From NCBI GenBank assembly GCA_949710005.1, contig OX453282.1:11495236-11559235 (forward strand): a stretch of 64,000 nt of DNA, given 5' to 3'. The stretch's first letter is position 1; each line of letters opens with the position of its first letter. The stretch is from Ricordea florida (taxonomy: Eukaryota; Cnidaria; Anthozoa; Corallimorpharia; Ricordeidae). The position numbers were made by a program, and so were the translations under genes. The notes below the pieces were generated by a model that made no database searches, was not told the origin of the DNA, and worked only from the letters and a program-made list of their open reading frames with translations. Of the stretch, positions 61,617 to 64,000 are shown piece by piece.

Positions 61617-64000
61617 TCAATACCCGTAGGGTAATGTGTTATAATCGTCTATGATTACACGCTTGTCATATACAAGCTTATATCTCTTGTCTTGCGCTTG
61701 AGTAACCACTTGTTTGCTCTTCTTGTTACGCATGATCTTGTGAGGATTGTGAACTGTAACGGGTTCGCATTGTTCACTTCGTACCATGTCCACCATACTA
61801 TGAAAGTTTACTTTTTCTGCAGTTCGCACATTTAAGGTGAATCCACGAACCTTGCATACAACTTTTCCCTTGTGTGTTTTATAAGCATAATTTTTGGGTC
61901 CAGCTGATACAAATGTTACAATATGATCGTCACTGTCCAGCTCGTTGGTGAGTTCCCCCAAGTAATCACCCAGTACAGGTTCCCATTGACCTTCTTCTGA
62001 GATATATATGATACTGTCTGTATCATAATAACAAACTTTTTCACCCAGCTTTGCCATGACACGATATAATTTCATTCTTGCCTGAGCTGTGGTGAATGCA
62101 GCTAACACCACATTTGTTCTGTCAGAAGCTTCAACGAAATCATTCTCTTGAGTATAGCAAACTTCCACCATTTCATCAGCAACAAGATGAACATCTTTTA
62201 TACTCACACTGGCGCTCGTGAACAGCTCAAAGTAACGCTTTACATCGTTGATCACTTCTAATATAACTTAGGTCTGTTTGGACGCTGCCCAAGCTTTCCC
62301 CACATATTGTTCAAGATTTGTTTCCAGACGCTTCTTGCCCCTGCATTATGTTGAATGTGTTCTCTTTCCAAGCGAATTCCCTCATGCTCATAATATTCTT
62401 CAATATATCTCGTTTTGTCATCATCAGTTTCACACCAGCTAGGCCAACCTGAGGCTTCTTGTTTTTTCTTTAAGAACATGTTGATGTACTCTTTAAACAG
62501 AGTTTGGCTCTTTTGTTCGAAATGCCATACCTCATGTAACCGAACAACACGATAACCCATTTCACGAGCTAACTCCAGTTCTAAGCTCACCCATGTTCCG
62601 GTAAATATTCTCTCTTCATCTGTGTGTTGACAGGGAGTTTTCTGTAATGCTTCAGCACAGGTGCGACACAGTGCAAACATAAGCTTGTTATTGCTCTTGA
62701 AGGGTAGTACTGGGTGATACAATCCCCTAGGTGCGAGAACATCACACTTGATGATTCCAAAATACTGACTGATTTCTGTAGGATCTAAATTGTCCGTGAT
62801 TATTCTGGGATGTCCTATTGGATACAACCCGTTCTTGTTAATATCAGGATACAAACTCGTAAAGTCCACATACTTCATCTTCTTATTCTCAACAAGCAGC
62901 TTTGTAGCATTTGTTCTACCCCCGTAGAATGCATCTCGTGGATTCAGAGGTGAAACAAACTGTAATGTATCCACGAATGTTTTCACTTCCTTATCCTCTT
63001 TTAGCATCTTTCGCCACTGACATTCCCACATCTCCACCACTTCAATTCCTTGTTTCTTTAGATAATCTGTTCTTTCCAATGTGTGCTGATAAAGTTCATA
63101 CATGGAACACTGATTTATGGGGTTTATGGTAGTACCGGGAAAACACCTTATACAACCGTGATAAAAACAGCCATGAAATTCGTAGGCTGTATGAGTGGCT
63201 TCACAATATCCATCCAACAGGTAAGGACCCACTCTCTTCTCTCCCTCGTTTCTACCATGACGAATGAAAACATTGTCCTTTTGCGCCATATGAGCAAGCC
63301 ATTGATAAGCACAGTGTGATTGATTTGCTTTCTTTCTGTAGCCAAGATGAGGAATAATTGCGATGGTTTTTTCTTTAAGAAACATAGAACGAAAAATTAA
63401 ATTACATAACGATGCTATAGTCATGCTTTCTTTAAAAGGGTGGATATGACACAATCCTTTCACGGTGTTGATAAAATGACAGCAACATCGACGCAGAATG
63501 TCCACATCTGAACGACAATAACTCACGAGTTCCTCTTGCATGCGAAATTCCACTTTCTTTGCTTCTTGTTCTTTATGCCAGTTAAGGAATGCTTTACGCA
63601 CATCTGGTTTCATACCTTCAGGATCATAGTACTCAACAGCAGGAATGGGTCCCACATAGTGCTGATTTTCTTCTGTGTTGAAAAAATGGGGAAAATACCC
63701 TTTCTTCAATTCTTGTAAACCAAATGTTTTGGGTAACTTTGCAAGGGCCATAGGAAAAAAATTTAAACTGTCAATGAAACGTATCCCCACATCTGGAACT
63801 CGCATCTCCATGATCTTAGCTCCGTTCATGATAAGAGTTGGTTTGATATTGTTTTTGTACAAGTAATCCAAAATAAAGTAGGAGTCATATCCTTTAAAAT
63901 TATGTGCAATACAAGTTGATCCTGGCATCTCGTCAAATAACCATTCACAAAAAGCTTTACATGTTTTAAAGATCCATTCCTTTCCATGTTGATCCTGCAC
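61617..64000 (-). pseudogene. Protein-primed DNA polymerase B, C-terminal part; frameshifted and cut by window end
   Basis: The segment from 64,000 to 62,258 has Exo II (IAHNFKGYDSYF), Exo III (YCRSDVDIL), a restriction-endonuclease-like insert (LLDGYCEATHTAYEFHGCFY, with HGCIRC) and polymerase motif A (DFTSLYP). The Lys-containing motif B (NNMWGKLGQ) comes just before a TAG. The next segment, from 62,255 to 61,617, is in a different frame and has motif C (YYDTDS). The frame break lies at about 62,256-62,266, between motifs B and C, so one continuous polymerase cannot be made from this copy as assembled. The Exo I region and N-terminus lie beyond 64,000. Everything else looks well preserved, which suggests a recent lesion or an assembly error. 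Confidence 0.92.

Larger units (their letters stand above)
47332..64000. mobile_element. Maverick/Polinton virus-like element (continues past the window)
   Basis: The hallmark set is present: protein-primed PolB, chromodomain retroviral-type integrase, adenain-type protease, FtsK/HerA-type packaging ATPase and major capsid protein, plus a basic core protein. All but two genes are on the minus strand with almost no spacing. The left terminus is placed at 47,332, where the arm's similarity ends and sequence starts AGAGTGGATGTC; Polinton termini usually begin AG. The partner TIR lies beyond 64,000, so TIR and target duplication cannot be confirmed. At least 16.7 kb are visible. Confidence 0.9.

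Overview
The window looks like nuclear DNA of an invertebrate animal, most likely an anthozoan cnidarian such as a coral. It is AT-rich, intron-bearing and full of tRNA-derived SINEs, 5'-truncated APE-type LINEs, fold-back MITEs and Maverick/Polinton virus-like elements. Almost every recognisable coding region belongs to a mobile element. The best host-like genes are a promethin/LDAF1-like membrane protein and a small secreted protein, both inside a duplicated segment. The host assignment is inference from repeat style and protein families, not from a marker gene.

Layout. Positions 1-19,098 are gene-poor: a palindromic minisatellite, a broken DDE-type transposase gene with a cluster of short subterminal-like repeats, several fold-back elements, a 185-bp tandem array, a SINE, a LINE tail, and a relic of a Polinton zinc-finger gene (17,975-18,457) with one in-frame stop. 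Positions 19,099-47,332 form a large inverted duplication. The left arm (about 7.0 kb) is uninterrupted; a 2-kb spacer follows; the right arm has been opened by two element insertions. These are a 6,664-bp DNA transposon with perfect 79-bp TIRs and a 9-bp target duplication (31,781-38,444), and a 5,567-bp element with 450-bp TIRs (39,626-45,192) whose only own gene is a viral capsid protein, itself split by a LINE. The left arm preserves both empty target sites, so the order of events can be read directly.

Positions 47,332-64,000 are most of one Maverick/Polinton. Two small paralogous genes run rightward. On the other strand, in dense array, lie a GRF-type zinc-finger protein, four small structural or accessory proteins, the packaging ATPase, an adenain-type protease, the major capsid protein, a basic core protein, four tandem paralogues joined by 4-nt ATGA overlaps, a chromodomain integrase, two small unknowns, and protein-primed DNA polymerase B, which has a frameshift and runs off the window. 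Replication (PolB), integration (integrase) and a complete morphogenesis set (capsid, protease, ATPase, core) are all present, so this is a virus-like element, although this copy is broken in PolB.

The most unusual items are the capsid-only TIR element, the ZAD-finger/DUF6589-like/RecQ transposon, and the four-gene overlapping paralogue cassette of the Polinton.
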